This document shows, in pieces, positions 16,359 through 25,781 of a stretch of 64,000 nucleotides of DNA. The DNA is taken from NCBI RefSeq assembly GCF_014842975.1, contig NZ_JACYXK010000015.1, positions 26,231 to 90,230 of the forward strand. The letters are read 5' to 3'. A program made the position numbers and the translations under genes. Each line of letters starts with the position of its first letter. Within the stretch, counting starts at the first letter, position 1. Source of the stretch: Rhodanobacter sp. DHB23 (GTDB lineage: Bacteria; Pseudomonadota; Gammaproteobacteria; Xanthomonadales; Rhodanobacteraceae). The notes beneath the pieces were generated by a model that saw nothing but the letters and a program-made list of their open reading frames with translations, made no database searches and had not been told where the DNA came from.

Positions 16359-16877
16359 ATGGCCCTGTGGAAAGAGCCCGTGAAGTCCCCCAGCAACGCG
16401 GCACCCGAAACCGCGGATCAGGCGCGCCTCGACATCCCGGAAACCCGATCCGAAGCGGCAGCACCGGTGCAACCGGCACCCCGACCGGCCCCCGCGGCCG
16501 TGGCCGCACCCGGCAAGCCCAAGGCCGAATCGCTGATCGCGCCCGACATCACCATCGAAGGCAAGATCGAAGGCGCGGGCCACGTGCGCATCGCCGGCAG
16601 CTTCAAGGGCGACATCAACGTGCGCGGCGACCTCACCATCGAGGCCGGCGCCAGGGTGACCGGCAGCGTGCGCGCGGAGAAGGTCACCATCGCCGGCGAG
16701 CTGGTCGGCAACATCGAATCCGCGGTGCACGTGGAGCTGCTGCAGAGCGGCGCGCTGAGCGGCGACCTGAAGGCCGCATCGCTCAGCGTGGCGGCCGGCT
16801 CGCGCATGCGCGGCCAGGTCGAGTTCGGCTGGGACGACAAGGACGGCTCCCGCGGGCACGGCGGCACCGCTTCGTGA
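16359..16877 (+). CDS. Bactofilin (polymer-forming cytoskeletal protein)
   Basis: 172 residues from the ATG at 16359 (GGAG 7 bases upstream). A Pro/Ala-rich flexible N-terminus (about 1-57) precedes the bactofilin beta-helix: SLIAPDITIEGKIEGAGHVRI, FKGDINVRGDLTIEAGARVTG, VRAEKVTIAGELVGNI and LSGDLKAASLSVAAGSRMRG. Bactofilins polymerise without nucleotide and scaffold wall enzymes or chromosome proteins. The stop overlaps the GTG of the zinc-ribbon gene, so the two proteins are made together. Confidence 0.92.
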   Translation: MALWKEPVKSPSNAAPETADQARLDIPETRSEAAAPVQPAPRPAPAAVAAPGKPKAESLIAPDITIEGKIEGAGHVRIAGSFKGDINVRGDLTIEAGARVTGSVRAEKVTIAGELVGNIESAVHVELLQSGALSGDLKAASLSVAAGSRMRGQVEFGWDDKDGSRGHGGTAS

Positions 16878-17242
16878 CCGCCGCACGCCCGGGCACGGCC
16901 GGGGCGACGCGCAGCTGCCCGCATTGCCGGGAGACCATCCTCGAAAGTGCGAGCGTGTGCCCCGCCTGCCGCCACAAGCTGCGCTTCAGCGAATCGACCG
17001 ACGCAGCCACGGCGGCGGCAGCCGTGCCGCTGCGCGTGGAAGGCAGCTTCCGCAACCCCGACAGCGGCGCGTGGGAATACTCGATGGTGCTGACCATCCG
17101 CAACGAACGCGGCGAGGAGATCGCGCGCAAGCTGGTGGGCGTCGGCGCGATGCAGCCGGACGAACAACGCACCTTCACCCTGAGCGTCGAGATGCAGGCC
17201 GCCGCTGCCGGCACGGGCGGCAAGCGCACGCGGCCCTACTGA
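16874..17242 (+). CDS. Zinc-ribbon protein coupled to bactofilin
   Basis: 122 residues from a GTG overlapping the bactofilin stop codon (GTGA). The N-terminus carries a four-cysteine zinc ribbon, CPHCRETILESASVCPAC, after about 15 residues. The rest is a small beta domain (PLRVEGSFRNPDSGAWEYSMVLTIRNERGEEIARK; QRTFTLSVEMQ). The fixed coupling suggests a partner or regulator of the bactofilin filament, but no function is known to me. The frame is open far upstream inside bactofilin; the overlap start is chosen because of coupling and the ribbon position. Confidence 0.72.
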   Translation: MTAARPGTAGATRSCPHCRETILESASVCPACRHKLRFSESTDAATAAAAVPLRVEGSFRNPDSGAWEYSMVLTIRNERGEEIARKLVGVGAMQPDEQRTFTLSVEMQAAAAGTGGKRTRPY

Positions 17243-17375
17243 CGGGATCGGGGACGATCCGGTTCGGGCAGTCACGCTCAGCTGCCGCGTGGCGGATCCG
17301 GCGTGGCAGCCCGGCAGGAGCCAGCCCCACCGGATCGCTTGCTCCGTGCGCGATGCCGTCGCCGTGCCGCGATCG

Positions 17376-18971
17376 TCACAGGTGCGCGTCGGGCTCCACG
17401 CGCTGCAGGAATTCGTAGCGCGCCGCGTTGCGGTCGACGACGCCGTGCGTATCCGCGCCGATCACCTGGCGCAACAGGCCGCCGTCCTGCGCCGCCACCG
17501 CCGGCCAGTACGGCAGGCCCGCGCCATTCGGGTCGCCGGTCTTGATGAAGTTGGCCCAGTAGCCTTCCATCGTGGCCGAGACGCGACGGTCGGTATCCGT
17601 CCAGGCATAGACCTTGTTGCCGGCCAGGTTGCCCAGCGCGTATTCGATCTCGCCGCTGTGCACCGCGCCGGTGCCCGGGCCGGCGCTGCCGTCGCGCTTC
17701 GCCGGGCGCGGCTGCCCGAAGTAGTAGTAATAGACCGGCGCGCCGCCGGTGCGGTACTGCCAGTCCATCCAGCGCCAGGTGGAGAACGCGATGAACTGGT
17801 CGCCCGACAAGGCGGTGCCGGAGGCTTTCACTTCCGCCTCGTCGTTGCCCGGATACAGCTTGAGCGCCTCGTCCACGTGCTCTGCGCCCAGCAGTTTCCG
17901 CACGCCGGCGCGGTAGTTGGCCGGCGTGGGCGCCTGCTGGTCGAGCAGGGCCGCATAGAAACCTTCCTGCGAATTCGAACCGACCAGCAGCGGGATGTGC
18001 GCCTGCCCGCCGGCGGCGTAGATGTCCTCCGGCGAACGCGGCAGCACGGCGCCGTCGATGGTCATGTCGAAGCCGCCGCTGTCCGAACTGCCCAGCGCCT
18101 TCATCAACGTGTCCGCCGGCATCGCGCGCAGGTCCGCCAGCGAGCGCGCGCCCACCTTGCGCATGAAGTCCGTGCCCTTCTGCTCGGCCTCGGCCAGCGG
18201 CATCGGCTTGAGGTTGCCGAGCACCGCGCCGCTCTCGCCGATCGCGCGCTGCATCAGCCCCTGCGCCGCCGGCGAGGCCATCAGCGCCGACACCGCCATC
18301 GAGCCCGCCGACTCGCCGCCGATGGTGACCTGCGCCGGATCGCCGCCGAACGCGGCGATGTTGTCCTGCACCCAGCGCAGCGCCGCCGTCATGTCCATCA
18401 GGCTGTAGTTGCCGCTGGCATGCTGCGGCGACTCGGCGGCCAGCGCGGGCAAGGCGAGCAGGCCGAACACGTCGAGGCGGAAGTTCACCGTGACGGTGAC
18501 GATGCCGCGCCGCGCGAGGCTGGCGCCGTCGTAACGCGGCTCCGAACCATCGCCCGCCAGCAGGCTGCCGCCGTAGAAGTACACCAGCACCGGGAGCTTG
18601 CCTTTGTCCCGGTGTGCGGGCGTCCACACGTTGAGGTAGAGGCAGTCCTCGCTCATGCCGTTGGAACGGAACACCATGTCGCCGTACAACGGCCGCTGCA
18701 TGCAGCGCGGCCCGAAGCGGTCGGCCGCGCGCACGCCGCTCCACGCGGCCACGGCCTGCGGCGGCTTCCAGCGCAAGGCGCCGACCGGTGGCGCAGCGTA
18801 GGGGATGCCCTTGAACTCGTCCAGGCCAGCCTTGGCATCATGGATGCCTGACAAGCTGCCGGTACCGACGTGCACTATGGGCGCGGCGTCGGCGGCTGCG
18901 GCCCATGGGGCCGACGATGCGAGCAACAACCCCAGGACGACGCGGTACGGACACGGAAGAGCCTTGCGCAT
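17376..18971 (-). CDS. Secreted type B carboxylesterase/lipase
   Basis: 531 residues. Signal peptide RVVLGLLLASSAPWAAAADA, then the alpha/beta hydrolase of the carboxylesterase type B family (PnbA, cholinesterase-like): FKGIPYAAPPVGALRW, the type B signature EDCLYLNVWTP, oxyanion loop YFYGGSLLAGDG, nucleophile elbow GGESAGS with Ser221, catalytic acid in NSQEGFY and a His near HSGEIEYALGN. It hydrolyses carboxylic esters in the periplasm or outside. The oxyanion motif GGS replaces the more common GGG/GGA form. It is a single gene. Confidence 0.9.
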   Translation of the reverse strand: MRKALPCPYRVVLGLLLASSAPWAAAADAAPIVHVGTGSLSGIHDAKAGLDEFKGIPYAAPPVGALRWKPPQAVAAWSGVRAADRFGPRCMQRPLYGDMVFRSNGMSEDCLYLNVWTPAHRDKGKLPVLVYFYGGSLLAGDGSEPRYDGASLARRGIVTVTVNFRLDVFGLLALPALAAESPQHASGNYSLMDMTAALRWVQDNIAAFGGDPAQVTIGGESAGSMAVSALMASPAAQGLMQRAIGESGAVLGNLKPMPLAEAEQKGTDFMRKVGARSLADLRAMPADTLMKALGSSDSGGFDMTIDGAVLPRSPEDIYAAGGQAHIPLLVGSNSQEGFYAALLDQQAPTPANYRAGVRKLLGAEHVDEALKLYPGNDEAEVKASGTALSGDQFIAFSTWRWMDWQYRTGGAPVYYYYFGQPRPAKRDGSAGPGTGAVHSGEIEYALGNLAGNKVYAWTDTDRRVSATMEGYWANFIKTGDPNGAGLPYWPAVAAQDGGLLRQVIGADTHGVVDRNAARYEFLQRVEPDAHL

Positions 18972-19072
18972 GGCGAACTGCCTTGGTCAGGGAGCAAAGT
19001 CCCATCTTAGGGAGATCGCCGGGCGTGTGGGAAAACATCCCGCCGCACGCATGCCGGCCGGAAACGCAGCGC

Positions 19073-19546
19073 TCAGCCCAACGCCCTCTTCAGCAACGCG
19101 GCGATGCGCTTCTCCACCTCGGCGTTCATGGCCGTGAGCGCGAAGGCGGTGGGCCACATGGCGCCATCGTCGAGCCTGGCCTTGTCGTTGAAACCGAGGG
19201 TGGCGTACCTGTCCTTGAACTTCTGCGCGTCCTTGAAGAAACAGACGACCTTGTCGTCCAGGGCATACGCCGGCATGCCGTACCAGGTCTTCGGCACCAG
19301 CGCCGGGGCATGGGCCTTGACGAGGGCATGCACCCGCGCGGCCAGGGCACGGTCGGCCGCCGGCATCGCGGCGATCGCCGCCTGCACCTCACGCTCGCCG
19401 TCCTCCCTGGTCCGGTCGGCGCGTGCCTGCGCCTTCAGCTCCTGGGCATAGGCCTTCATCGCGGCTTTTTCCCCGGCGCTGAAGCTGGCCTTCTTGCCGG
19501 GCGCCGCGGCGGTCTTGGCAGGGGTCTTCTTTGCAGCAGGACTCAT
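19073..19546 (-). CDS. DUF1801-family protein (YdhG/YjbR-like fold)
   Basis: 157 residues. The first 45 residues are Lys/Ala-rich (KKTPAKTAAAPGKKA), resembling a histone-like tail. The conserved part has PAADRALAARVHALVKAHAPALVPKTWYGMPAYAL, VCFFKDAQKFKDRYATLGFND and a helical end MNAEVEKRIAALLKRALG, matching DUF1801 proteins whose fold resembles frataxin-related iron-binding proteins. Function is not established. It is followed after 21 bases by the VOC gene's end on the same strand, so the two are a likely operon. Confidence 0.8.
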   Translation of the reverse strand: MSPAAKKTPAKTAAAPGKKASFSAGEKAAMKAYAQELKAQARADRTREDGEREVQAAIAAMPAADRALAARVHALVKAHAPALVPKTWYGMPAYALDDKVVCFFKDAQKFKDRYATLGFNDKARLDDGAMWPTAFALTAMNAEVEKRIAALLKRALG

Positions 19547-19567
19547 CGTGATCTCCTCGTCGGTATC

Positions 19568-19978
19568 TCAGCGCCGTTCCTGCACGCGCAGCAGGTTGCC
19601 GGCCGGGTCGCGCACGGCGCAGTCGCGCACGCCGTAGGGCTGCATGGTGGGTTCCTCGACGATCTCCGCGCCGCTGGCCTGGATCCGCTCGAAGGCGGCA
19701 TCGAGGTCCGGCGTGGCCAGCAGCATGGTCGCGAAGGTGCCCTTGGCCATCATCTCGGCGATGGTGCGCTTCTCGTCATCGGTGACGCCGGGACTGGCGA
19801 CTGGCGGATACAGCACGATGGAAGTGCCGGGCTGGCCGGCCGCGCCCATCGTGATCCAGCGCATGCCGTTGTAGCCGACGTCGTTGCGCACCTCGAAGCC
19901 GAGCGTGTCGCGGTAGAACGCCAGCGAGGCGTCCGGATCGTCGTGCGGGAGGAAGCTTGCGTGGATGCTGATGTCCAT
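19568..19978 (-). CDS. VOC-family (glyoxalase-like) metalloprotein
   Basis: 136 residues, MDISIHASFLPHDDPDASLAF at the start. The beta-alpha-beta-beta-beta modules of the vicinal oxygen chelate fold are seen as LAFYRDTLGFEVRND ... GTSIVLYPP and FATMLLATPDLDAAFERIQASGAEIVEEP ... RDCAVRDPAGNLLRVQERR. The second module has the usual DPxGNxL ending. It is related to glyoxalase I and extradiol dioxygenases, but the substrate cannot be told. It is upstream of the DUF1801 gene on the same strand. Confidence 0.85.
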   Translation of the reverse strand: MDISIHASFLPHDDPDASLAFYRDTLGFEVRNDVGYNGMRWITMGAAGQPGTSIVLYPPVASPGVTDDEKRTIAEMMAKGTFATMLLATPDLDAAFERIQASGAEIVEEPTMQPYGVRDCAVRDPAGNLLRVQERR

Positions 19979-20006
19979 GGCGACGTACTCGCAGTGAAGG
20001 GAGCCA

Positions 20007-20471
<465 letters not shown>

Positions 20472-20534
20472 CGGCACCATCATCCCACGCCCGCGATACC
20501 ATGGCGCCCCCGATCCGCCTGCCGAACCGTCCCC

Positions 20535-21572
20535 ATGACCGCCACACGCCTCACCCTCACCCGCCCCGACGACTGGCACCTGCACCTGCGCGACGGCGCC
20601 GCGCTGGGCTCGGTGGTGGCGGACACCGCACGCCAGTTCGGCCGCGCCATCGTGATGCCCAACCTCAAGCCGCCGGTGGCCACGCTGGCGCAAGCCGAGG
20701 CTTACCGCGCGCGCATCCTCGCCGCGCTGCCGGCGGACACGCGCTTCCAGCCGCTGATGACGCTGTACCTCACCGAAGCCACCACGCCGGAGGAAATCGC
20801 GCGCGCCAAGGCCAGCGGCATCGTGCACGCGGTGAAGTACTACCCCGCCGGCGCCACCACCAACTCGCAGGCCGGCGTGCGCGACCTGGCAAACGTGCAG
20901 GCCGTGCTGGAAGCGATGGAGCAACACGACCTGCCGCTGCTGATGCACGGCGAAGTCACCGACCCCGGCGTGGACATCTTCGACCGCGAGCAGGTGTTCA
21001 TCGACCGCCACCTGGTGCCGCTGCGCGCGCGCTTCCCGAAGCTGCGCATGGTGCTGGAGCACATCACCACGCGCGCCGCGGTGGAGTTCGTGCGCGAGGC
21101 GCCGGCGCACGTGGGCGCCACCATCACCGCGCACCACCTGCTGCTCAACCGCAACGCGATCTTCGAAGGCGGCATCCGCCCGCACCACTACTGCCTGCCG
21201 GTGCTGAAGCGCGAGACGCATCGCCAGGCCCTGGTGGAAGCCGCCACCGGCGGCGACCCGCATTTCTTCCTCGGCACCGACAGCGCGCCGCACGCGCGCG
21301 AGGCCAAGGAGGCGGCCTGCGGCTGCGCCGGCATCTACACCGCGCATGCCGCCATCGAGCTGTACGCCGAGGCCTTCGAACAGGCCGGCGGGCTCGACCG
21401 GCTCGAAGCCTTCGCCAGCTTCCATGGCCCCGATTTCTACGGCCTGCCGCGCAACAGCGGGAAGATCACGCTGGAACGCAGGCCCTGGACCGTGCCGGAC
21501 GCCCTGCCCTTCGCCGACGGCAGCTGCATCCCGTTCCGCGCCGGACAGGACGTCGCCTGGTCGCTGGCGTAG
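20535..21572 (+). CDS. pyrC: Dihydroorotase (class II, PyrC)
   Basis: 345 residues from the ATG at 20535. It catalyses the reversible cyclisation of carbamoyl aspartate to dihydroorotate in pyrimidine synthesis. Zinc ligands are visible: DWHLHLRDG near residue 15, the carboxylated lysine in [19 protein letters not shown], the LEHITT histidine, and the metal-bridging aspartate in [24 protein letters not shown] is the usual substrate-binding stretch. Length matches class II enzymes (about 345). It stands alone, as pyrC does in most gammaproteobacteria. Confidence 0.95.
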   Translation: MTATRLTLTRPDDWHLHLRDGAALGSVVADTARQFGRAIVMPNLKPPVATLAQAEAYRARILAALPADTRFQPLMTLYLTEATTPEEIARAKASGIVHAVKYYPAGATTNSQAGVRDLANVQAVLEAMEQHDLPLLMHGEVTDPGVDIFDREQVFIDRHLVPLRARFPKLRMVLEHITTRAAVEFVREAPAHVGATITAHHLLLNRNAIFEGGIRPHHYCLPVLKRETHRQALVEAATGGDPHFFLGTDSAPHAREAKEAACGCAGIYTAHAAIELYAEAFEQAGGLDRLEAFASFHGPDFYGLPRNSGKITLERRPWTVPDALPFADGSCIPFRAGQDVAWSLA

Positions 21573-21680
21573 CCACGCCACCCGCACGATCGATGGCGCC
21601 ACGCGCCGTCGCGCTCAAGCTCCACGCGCAGCGACCGATACCCCGTCGATAACAACACGCGCGTCATACGGAGTCGATAC

Positions 21681-22550
21681 ATGCTGGTACTCGTCGGGTC
21701 ATTGGTGGTGATCGGCTGCGTGCTGGGCGGTTACGTGCTGTCGCACGGCCACCTGCTGGCCCTGTGGCAACCCTATGAACTGCTGATCATCTTCGGCGGC
21801 TCGATCGGCGCCTTCCTCACCGCCAACCCCGCCAAGGTGGTGAAGGCCTCGCTGCGCGAAGTGGTGACCCTGGTCAAGGGTCCCGCCTACCGCCAGCAGG
21901 ACTACCTGGACCTGCTTTCGCTGCTGTACGACCTCTTCAGCGTCATGCGCAGGGAAGGCCTGCTCGGCATGGAGGCGCACATCGAGGACCCACAGTCGAG
22001 CTCGCTGTTCGCCGCCTATCCGCGCCTGCTCGGCGAACGGCACCTGGTGGAATTCATCACCGACTGCCTGCGCCTGATCGTGGGCGGGAACATGGAGGCG
22101 ATCGAGCTGGAGACGCTGCTCGACGCCGAAGTGGAGACCCACCACATGGAAGCGGAGGTGCCCGCGCTGGCGGTGGCGAAGATGGCCGACGCACTGCCGG
22201 GCTTCGGCATCGTGGCGGCCGTGCTCGGCATCGTCACCACCATGTCCAACCTCTCCGGCGACACCTCGCAGATCGGCGAGCACATCGCCGGCGCGCTGGT
22301 CGGCACCTTCCTGGGCATCCTGCTGTGCTACGGCTTCATCGGCCCGCTGGCGGCGGCGATGGAGGCGCGCGTGCGCGAGGACAACAAGGCCTTCGAGTGC
22401 GTCAAGGTGGGCCTGCTGGCCAACCTGCGCGGCTACAACCCCAAGGTGTCGGTGGAGTTCGCCCGCAAGGTGCTTTCCGCGCATGCGCGCCCGAACTTCC
22501 AGGACCTGGAGGAGCACCTCGGCAAGGTGCACGCCGGAGCCGGCGCATGA
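21681..22550 (+). CDS. motA: Flagellar motor stator protein MotA
   Basis: 289 residues starting MLVLVGSLVVIGCVLGGYVL. Four membrane segments are present: two at the N-terminus (to about 55, YELLIIFGGSIGAFLTANP) and two near 170-215 (ADALPGFGIVAAVLGIVTTM; HIAGALVGTFLGILLCYGFIGPLA). The cytoplasmic loop has RREGLLGMEAHIEDP with charged residues that contact FliG. With MotB it forms the proton-driven stator of the flagellum. The stop codon overlaps the motB start (ATGA). Confidence 0.95.
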   Translation: MLVLVGSLVVIGCVLGGYVLSHGHLLALWQPYELLIIFGGSIGAFLTANPAKVVKASLREVVTLVKGPAYRQQDYLDLLSLLYDLFSVMRREGLLGMEAHIEDPQSSSLFAAYPRLLGERHLVEFITDCLRLIVGGNMEAIELETLLDAEVETHHMEAEVPALAVAKMADALPGFGIVAAVLGIVTTMSNLSGDTSQIGEHIAGALVGTFLGILLCYGFIGPLAAAMEARVREDNKAFECVKVGLLANLRGYNPKVSVEFARKVLSAHARPNFQDLEEHLGKVHAGAGA

Positions 22551-23617
22551 GCGACATCCCCCCGCAGATCATCATCAAGCGGGTGAAGAAGCGCGGCCAC
22601 GGCCACCATGGCGGCGCCTGGAAGGTGGCTTACGCCGACTTCGTCACCGCGATGATGGCGTTCTTCCTCGTGATGTGGATCATCGGCGTGGGCACGCGCC
22701 AGCAGAAGGCGGCGATCTCCGAATACTTCCGCAACCCCAGCGCCACGCCGGGCAACGCCACGCTGGCGCCGCCCGGCCAGATGGGTCCCGGCGGCGCCAG
22801 CGACTCCATGATCCAGCTCGGTGGCGCGATGGACCTCTCGCACGGCCCCGGCAAGGACCACCACAACGGCCCGGTCGGCACCCCTTCGCAGGCCGAGATC
22901 GAAAAGCGCGCAAGCGAACTCGACCGCGCGCACCTGCAGGAACTGAAGGACGAACTGAACGCGGCCATCCAGAACAGCCAGGCGCTGGCGCCGTTCAAGG
23001 ACCAGCTGCTGCTGGACATCACGCCCGAGGGCCTGCGCATCCAGATCGTGGACAAGCTCAACCGGCCGATGTTCGACCTGGGCAGCGCGCGGCTGAAGGA
23101 TTACACGCAGGTGATACTGGGCGACCTGGCCAAGTTCATCAACCGCGTGCCCAACCACATCAGCATCACCGGCCACACCGACGATGCGTCCTACGACAGC
23201 AACGACGGCTACAGCAACTGGGAACTGTCCACCGACCGCGCCAACGCCGCGCGCCGCGCGCTGATCGCCGGTGGCCTGCTGGACGACAAGGTGAGCCGCG
23301 TGGTGGGGCTGGCCGCCTCGGTGCCGCTGGACAAGGCCAACCCCGGCGACCCGGTCAACCGGCGCATCAGCATCATCGTGATGACCAGGCAGGCCGAAGC
23401 GGCGGCGCTTTCCAGCGGCATGGTGGACAGCGCCCTCCTGCCGGGCAAGGACGGTGCGGCACCGGCGACACCGAAGCCTGACACGCCGTCCGCGCCTGCA
23501 CCGGCAGGCAGCGCGCATGTCCAGGCCGCGCCGGCCGGCCAGCCGGCCCCGACCATCGCCACGCTGCCGGTACCGCCCGTACTGCACGCCGCGGGCAGCC
23601 GGCAAGGCGCCGGTTGA
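22547..23617 (+). CDS. motB: Flagellar motor stator protein MotB
   Basis: 356 residues, start overlapping motA. The N-terminus is basic (IIIKRVKKRGHGHHGG), followed by the plug-like membrane helix ADFVTAMMAFFLVMWIIGVG with the proton-carrying Asp31. The C-terminal OmpA/Pal-like domain (about 160-290) has MFDLGSARLKDYTQVIL, ISITGHTDDA and NWELSTDRANAARRAL, which bind peptidoglycan. After about residue 300 there is a Pro/Ala-rich tail. No other flagellar genes are present here, so motAB is a separate unit. Confidence 0.95.
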   Translation: MSDIPPQIIIKRVKKRGHGHHGGAWKVAYADFVTAMMAFFLVMWIIGVGTRQQKAAISEYFRNPSATPGNATLAPPGQMGPGGASDSMIQLGGAMDLSHGPGKDHHNGPVGTPSQAEIEKRASELDRAHLQELKDELNAAIQNSQALAPFKDQLLLDITPEGLRIQIVDKLNRPMFDLGSARLKDYTQVILGDLAKFINRVPNHISITGHTDDASYDSNDGYSNWELSTDRANAARRALIAGGLLDDKVSRVVGLAASVPLDKANPGDPVNRRISIIVMTRQAEAAALSSGMVDSALLPGKDGAAPATPKPDTPSAPAPAGSAHVQAAPAGQPAPTIATLPVPPVLHAAGSRQGAG

Positions 23618-23864
23618 GCGACGCCTGACGCGGGTGCCGGACTCGTCAGATGCCGCCCCCTCGGCGCCCGTGCCGGCACGCAGGACCGCTGGGCATATCC
23701 GCCCACGCATGCCGGCCGACCCGCGGGACAGCGGGATCGGGACACGGTGGCGGACAGCGCGCGCAGGAACGGCGCGCAGCCCGTACCGGTCACCACGCCC
23801 GTGGAGATCGACGGCACCGGCCCCATATCCCGTGCAACGCCAGATCCGGCCCCGGGGCCATGCC

Positions 23865-24302
23865 ATGAACGATCCGCTGCATCTCGTCTGCCCGCACTGC
23901 CAGGCCGTGAACCGCGTGCCGGTCGGGCGCCTGGGCGCGTCGCCCACCTGCGGCAAGTGCCACCAGGCGCTGTTCACCGGCCACCCGCTGGCCGTCGACG
24001 CGGCCGGCTTCCAGAAACACCTCGCCCGCGACGACATCCCCGTGCTGGTGGACTTCTGGGCCAGTTGGTGCGGCCCCTGCCGCATGATGGCGCCGCACTT
24101 CGCGCAGGCCGCCGCGCAACTCGAACCGCGCGTGCGCCTGCTCAAGGTCGACACCGACGCCGAACCGGCGCTGGGCACCCGCCATGCCATCCGCAGCCTT
24201 CCCACCCTGGCGCTGTTCAAGGGCGGTCGCGAGGTCGCGCGCCAGGCTGGCGCGATGCAGGCGGCAGGCATCGTGCAATGGGTGCACGCGCAGGGCGCAT
24301 AG
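23865..24302 (+). CDS. trxC: Thioredoxin 2 (zinc-binding)
   Basis: 145 residues. The N-terminal zinc finger has CPHCQAVNRVP and CGKCHQALF; this distinguishes TrxC from TrxA. The thioredoxin fold has the active site FWASWCGPCRMM, then KVDTDAEPALGTRHAIRSLPTLALFKGGREV with the cis-proline. It reduces disulfides in the cytosol and in other bacteria is induced by oxidative stress through OxyR. The ATG at 23865 is chosen because the zinc finger follows directly. The 247-base gap upstream shows no other gene. Confidence 0.93.
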   Translation: MNDPLHLVCPHCQAVNRVPVGRLGASPTCGKCHQALFTGHPLAVDAAGFQKHLARDDIPVLVDFWASWCGPCRMMAPHFAQAAAQLEPRVRLLKVDTDAEPALGTRHAIRSLPTLALFKGGREVARQAGAMQAAGIVQWVHAQGA

Positions 24303-24577
24303 CGACCGACGCCACCGCGGCGATGCGGCCCGGCCGGCGGCTCGATCCGCGGCGTGCGGAACATCCCCACCGATCACGGTGCCGACGGAGACAGCCATCC
24401 CATGACGGGCCACGGACGGCATCTCCATCCGCCCTCGCGCATGGCGTCGATGCCAGAATGGCAACGGACGGCGCAGCGTCCCCACGCGGCATCCTCGCCG
24501 GCACCGTCCCGGGTGGCGCGTGTTCCAATGCTTGCCGCCACGCCACCGATCGCCAACTCCCGACCGACCCGCAGCCC

Positions 24578-25777
24578 ATGACCCTACGCATGCAGCCACT
24601 GGAAAAAGGCAGTCCCGTCACCGGCAAGTCGTTACTCGAGGACGTGAGCCTGCCGGCCGCCGCGATCCTCGAGCCGGCGCTGGCCAACAACATCGCCTGG
24701 ATGCAGCGCTTCGCCGACGAGCACGGCGCGCGGCTCGCGCCCCATGGCAAGACCACGATGACGCCCGCGCTGTTCCGGCGCCAGCTCGACGCCGGCGCCT
24801 GGGGCATCACGCTGGCCACGGCCACGCAGTGCGCCACGGCCTTCGAACACGGCGTCACCCGCCTGCTGATGGCGAACCAGCTCGTCGGCGCGCCCAACAT
24901 GGCGATCGTCGCCGACCTGATCGGGCGCGGCGCGGATTATTGCTGCCTGGTTGACAGCGTGGCCAACGTCGCGGCGCTGGACCGGTTCTTCGGGGAGCGC
25001 GGCCTGGCCCTGCAGGTGCTGGTCGAACTCGGCGTGCCCGGCGGCCGTTGCGGTGTGCGCGACGAATCCGCGCTCGCGACACTGGTCGATGCCATCGCGG
25101 CCGCACCGGCCATCACGTTGTGCGGCATCGAGGGCTACGAGGGCCTGATCGGCGGCGAGCATGCCGCCGACCGCGTCCGCGCCTACGCCGGGAGGCTGGT
25201 CGCGACCCTGCACAGGCTCATGGACTCGAAGGCGTTCGCCGACCGCAAGCCGATCGTCACCGCGGCGGGCTCGCAGTGGTTCGACCTGATCGCCGAGGCG
25301 TTCGACCGGGCGGACCTGCGCGAACGCTGCACGCCCGTGCTGCGGCCTGGCTGCTACGTCGTCCACGACCACCGCCTGTATCGCGATGCGCTGGCCGAGG
25401 TGAAGGCCCGCCACCCCGGACTCGAAGGCGGGCTGCAACCGGCGCTGGCCGTGTTCGCGCACGTGCAGTCGCTGCCCGAACCCGGCCTCGCCGTGGTCGC
25501 CATGGGCAAGCGCGACATCTCCTGCGACCCCGACCTGCCGATCCCGCTGCAACGGCACCGCCCCGGCGCGCCGGCGCAGCCGCTGCAGGATTGCGTGACC
25601 CGCAAGGTGATGGACCAGCACACCATGCTGGCGATCCCCGCCGGCACCGACCTCCGCATCGGCGACATCGTGTCGTTCGGCGCCTCCCATCCCTGCCTGA
25701 CGTTCGACAAGTGGCGGCAGATCCTGTGCGTCGATGACGAGCTGCGCGTGCTGGAAGCGATGCCGACGCTCTTCTAG
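24578..25777 (+). CDS. PLP-dependent D-amino-acid deaminase (D-serine dehydratase/D-threonine aldolase-like)
   Basis: 399 residues from the ATG at 24578 (a second ATG at 24590 is possible). It is a fold-type III PLP enzyme of the alanine racemase N-domain type: the PLP lysine lies in LAPHGKTTMTP (Lys58). VLVELGVPGGRCGVR, GIEGYEGLIGG and AAGSQWFDL are family blocks. The C-terminal domain has the zinc-binding His-x-Cys motif in SFGASHPCLTFDKW, as in D-serine dehydratase. It likely removes the amino group from D-amino acids in the cytosol. It converges with the MFS gene, with only 4 bases between the stop codons. Confidence 0.87.
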   Translation: MTLRMQPLEKGSPVTGKSLLEDVSLPAAAILEPALANNIAWMQRFADEHGARLAPHGKTTMTPALFRRQLDAGAWGITLATATQCATAFEHGVTRLLMANQLVGAPNMAIVADLIGRGADYCCLVDSVANVAALDRFFGERGLALQVLVELGVPGGRCGVRDESALATLVDAIAAAPAITLCGIEGYEGLIGGEHAADRVRAYAGRLVATLHRLMDSKAFADRKPIVTAAGSQWFDLIAEAFDRADLRERCTPVLRPGCYVVHDHRLYRDALAEVKARHPGLEGGLQPALAVFAHVQSLPEPGLAVVAMGKRDISCDPDLPIPLQRHRPGAPAQPLQDCVTRKVMDQHTMLAIPAGTDLRIGDIVSFGASHPCLTFDKWRQILCVDDELRVLEAMPTLF

Positions 25778-25781
25778 CGGA

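Noticed and set aside
22433..24370. 645-codon minus frame opposite motB and trxC
   Set aside because: Crosses two well-supported genes and their gap; no protein features.
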